A program made the translations under genes and the position numbers. The notes under the pieces were generated by a model that was given only the letters and a program-made list of their open reading frames with translations, had not been told where the DNA came from and searched no databases. A DNA stretch of 7,193 nt from Xanthobacteraceae bacterium (GTDB lineage: Bacteria; Pseudomonadota; Alphaproteobacteria; Rhizobiales; Xanthobacteraceae). Positions 5,527 through 7,193 of the stretch are shown here, in pieces. The DNA lies in the NCBI GenBank assembly GCA_030043175.1, contig JASHYD010001133.1, positions 1-7,193 of the forward strand, given 5' to 3'. Numbering within the stretch: the first letter of the stretch is position 1; each line of letters starts with the position of its first letter.

Positions 5527-6549
5527 ATGAAATCAATCACATTCACGATATGCGCCGCAGCGATTGCGGTCAGTGCCGCCGCCGCGGCCCAAGGCGAAGA
5601 AAAGATACACGAGCTCAAGGCGTCGCCCACGACGGTGCATCGCGGGTTTTTCGATGCATCGCTCAAGCCCGTGCTGACAGTCGATTCCGGCGACATCGTG
5701 CGGCTGTGGACCACCACCGGTAACCCGCGCTACTTCGAAAGCCTGGGCGTGCCAAAGGAAAAAATCCCTGCCGAACTCTACGCCGCCTTTGAAGGCGCGC
5801 CGGGAGACGGGCGGGATGATCACACCCTCGACGGTCCGATCGCCGTGCGCGGCGCCGAGCCGGGCGACACGGTGGAAATCAAAATTCGCTCCATCGATCT
5901 CTGGCTGCCCATCGCCGCCATGGGCTTTCGGGCGAACCGCGGCTCGCTACCGGAAGATTTTCCCTATTCGCGGGATCGTGTCTTCTTTTTTGATCCCGCC
6001 AAGAAGGCGATCGAATTCGCTCCCGGTATCGTGGTGCCGGCGAAGCCGTTCTGGGGCGTTATCGGCGTCGCGCCGCCCCGCTCGATGGGGCGCGTGCCCA
6101 GCGGGCCGCCCAACGTGTTCGGCGGCAACATGGATAACCACGACCTGCAGCCAGGAACCAGTTTGTTCCTGCCCGTCCATGCGAGCGGTGCGCTGATATC
6201 GATCGGCGACGGCCATGCGGTGCAAGGCGACGGCGAGGTCGGCATGTCTGCGGTCGAGACGTCGCTTAAAGGCGAGGTCCAGATCGTCCTGCACAAAGGC
6301 ATGCACATCGGCTGGCCGAGAGCGGAAACGCCAACCCACTATATGACGATGGGTCTCAGCGAAGATCTCAACATGGCCGCAAAGATCGCCACCCGAGAGA
6401 TGATCAACTTCGTGGTGGAGACCAAGGGCCTCTCGCGCGACGATACTCTCATGCTGCTCAGCGCCGCCATGGACCTGCACGTGACCGAGATCGTCGACGG
6501 TACGAAGGGTGTCCATGCAATGCTGCCGAAGGCGATCTTCCAGAAGTGA
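5527..6549 (+). CDS. exported acetamidase/formamidase family protein
   Basis: Member of the FmdA/AmdA family, metal-dependent hydrolases that release ammonia from formamide, acetamide or similar small amides. The 340-residue product carries a Sec signal peptide (hydrophobic 4-21), implying a periplasmic enzyme, whereas classical members are cytoplasmic. Family blocks occur in order: HRGFFDASLKPVLTVDSGD (38-56), DDHTLDGPIAVRGAEPGD (97-114), GGNMDNHDL (199-207), the hallmark GDGHAVQGDGEV (227-238), ETPTHYMTMG (267-276) and the C-terminal VDGTKGVHAMLPKAIF (323-338). His99, Asp203, His230 and nearby acidic residues are candidate metal or substrate ligands. The true substrate is unknown. The start is 5527, preceded by GGAAGGGGTG and followed by the signal peptide; the in-frame ATG at 5473 lies inside the hairpin and has no ribosome site. 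It is probably in an operon with the preceding gene. Confidence 0.93.
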   Translation: MKSITFTICAAAIAVSAAAAAQGEEKIHELKASPTTVHRGFFDASLKPVLTVDSGDIVRLWTTTGNPRYFESLGVPKEKIPAELYAAFEGAPGDGRDDHTLDGPIAVRGAEPGDTVEIKIRSIDLWLPIAAMGFRANRGSLPEDFPYSRDRVFFFDPAKKAIEFAPGIVVPAKPFWGVIGVAPPRSMGRVPSGPPNVFGGNMDNHDLQPGTSLFLPVHASGALISIGDGHAVQGDGEVGMSAVETSLKGEVQIVLHKGMHIGWPRAETPTHYMTMGLSEDLNMAAKIATREMINFVVETKGLSRDDTLMLLSAAMDLHVTEIVDGTKGVHAMLPKAIFQK

Positions 6550-6912
6550 CCGGCTGCGGGCGTAAACAGCGCCCTCGTCGCGCACTTGAGGTAATCGGAC
6601 GGGATTGCAGCATGGTGATAGAGGGGCCGCCTCCTGGCGCTAACTTAAGGGGTGGCGTGCCCCGAATGCCCGATCGGGGAAACCGCACCCATCGGCTGCT
6701 CGAGGAGGCAGCGTCAGCGTCCAATCGGGCGCTCTCCAGGTGCAGGGCAACTTGCCCGGCCTTTCTGATAGACCGATCGCATTGCCGGATGCGAGGCCGT
6801 CCGGTTCTGTTGGAGGCGGAGCAATCTCGACACGGCCCTCCCAGCCTGCTCGCTCGGCAGCCCGGCAAGTCGCGTGCCGTGCTGCGCTGCGGGCGCCGGA
6901 TGGCGTTCACCA
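6550..6912. other. intergenic region between convergent genes
   Basis: It separates the formamidase-family gene (+) from the oxidoreductase (-). A GTG overlapping the formamidase stop opens a frame on to 7070, but its product is Arg/Pro-rich, unrecognisable and runs antisense to the next gene, so it is not called. Small hairpins are present: 6558-6574 (listed separately), CCCCGA/TCGGGG at 6660-6679, and GGGCA-ACT-TGCCC at 6745-6757, which is followed by a short CTTTC. The last two could help terminate transcription. I see no gene. Confidence 0.5.
6558..6574 (+). terminator. weak hairpin after the formamidase-family gene
   Basis: GGGCG (6558-6562) pairs with CGCCC (6570-6574) around a 7-nt loop, starting nine bases after the stop codon. 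The position suits a terminator, but no T run follows, so confidence is low. Confidence 0.25.
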
Positions 6913-7193
6913 TCAGGCCGGCCCGACGGCAGGCTCCGGCCGGACGCGGTGGCTCATCCGCCCGGTGGGCGCTTCGGATCCACGCAGCTTCGGGGCCACC
7001 TCCGTGGCGAACAGCTCCAACGAGGCAAGCGCCTTTTCGAGCCCGTACCAGGGCGGATAATGCAGCATGATGGAGGTCGCGCCGGCGGTGTCGCGCAGAT
7101 GCGCGATCTTCTCTGCAACGGTCTGCGGCGAGCCGTGCAGAATGATGTCGTGCGCAAGCGCTTCATAGCCGCAGCGGTTGCCGAGCGTCTTTT
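6913..7193 (-). CDS. LLM-class flavin-dependent oxidoreductase, C-terminal part
   Basis: Partial gene: it enters from beyond the right window edge, so only the last 92 codons are visible (first whole codon at 7191-7189, stop at 6913-6915). The fragment reads like the end of a bacterial-luciferase-like monooxygenase, the F420- or flavin-dependent TIM-barrel family. HGSPQTVAEKIAHLRD, about residues 19-34 of the fragment, is the usual Gly-Ser-Pro-x-x-V block; then come the barrel strand TSIMLHYP and the terminal helix ELFATEVAPKLRG. The final 20 or so residues after KLRG are probably a variable tail. These enzymes reduce flavin and oxygen to oxidise an organic substrate; which substrate cannot be told from a C-terminus. 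It points toward the formamidase-family gene. No signal peptide can be assessed. Confidence 0.83.
   Translation of the reverse strand, partial: KTLGNRCGYEALAHDIILHGSPQTVAEKIAHLRDTAGATSIMLHYPPWYGLEKALASLELFATEVAPKLRGSEAPTGRMSHRVRPEPAVGPA

Noticed and set aside
5947..6585. 212-residue minus-strand frame over the formamidase-family gene
   Set aside because: Antisense shadow; the plus strand carries all the family blocks.
6546..7070. 174-residue plus-strand frame with a 4-bp GTGA overlap with the formamidase-family stop
   Set aside because: The overlap looks like translational coupling, but the product is Arg/Pro-rich and unrecognisable, and it is antisense to the oxidoreductase fragment.

Overview
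The window looks like chromosomal DNA of a GC-rich alphaproteobacterium, most plausibly from the Bradyrhizobium/Rhodopseudomonas side of the Hyphomicrobiales. That placement rests on overall GC-rich codon use, an iron-type superoxide dismutase, and several small or exported proteins whose sequence style I recognise from that group. It is an inference, not a database result. There are seven supportable genes (one cut by the window edge). I see no mobile element, CRISPR array, tRNA or rRNA.

Layout. Bases 1-428 have no convincing gene. Next comes sodB (429-1028, +), cytoplasmic Fe-superoxide dismutase. A 1.2-kb stretch without a convincing gene (1029-2240) separates it from two minus-strand genes: a 91-residue exported Trp-rich protein with a PsiF-like Cys motif (2241-2516), and a 146-residue protein of unknown function beginning MCDYSLH (2734-3174). 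The 1.2-kb stretch is rich in perfect inverted repeats and carries a 13-bp tandem duplication and a minus-strand terminator-like site.

The second half is a cluster of exported proteins. Two genes, 3513-4376 (-) and 4591-5436 (+), are transcribed away from a shared 214-bp intergenic region. They encode signal-peptide proteins that appear to be distant members of one uncharacterised family: both have C-x-P-x-G-x-P, V-R-R-I, a Gly-rich central motif, P-W and a late C-x-E-x-N-N-Q. The minus-strand member carries an EF-hand-like acidic loop that the other lacks. Downstream of the plus-strand member, after a strong 13-position intercistronic hairpin, lies a signal-peptide-bearing acetamidase/formamidase-family protein (5527-6549). 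A flavin-dependent luciferase-like oxidoreductase (6913 to the window end, -) converges on it.

Working model (inference): the divergent pair and the formamidase-family enzyme form a periplasmic module, possibly co-regulated from the 4377-4590 region. The substrate cannot be read from the sequence. The most interesting points are this exported module, the EF-hand-like loop, the intercistronic hairpin and the structured 1.2-kb intergenic region.
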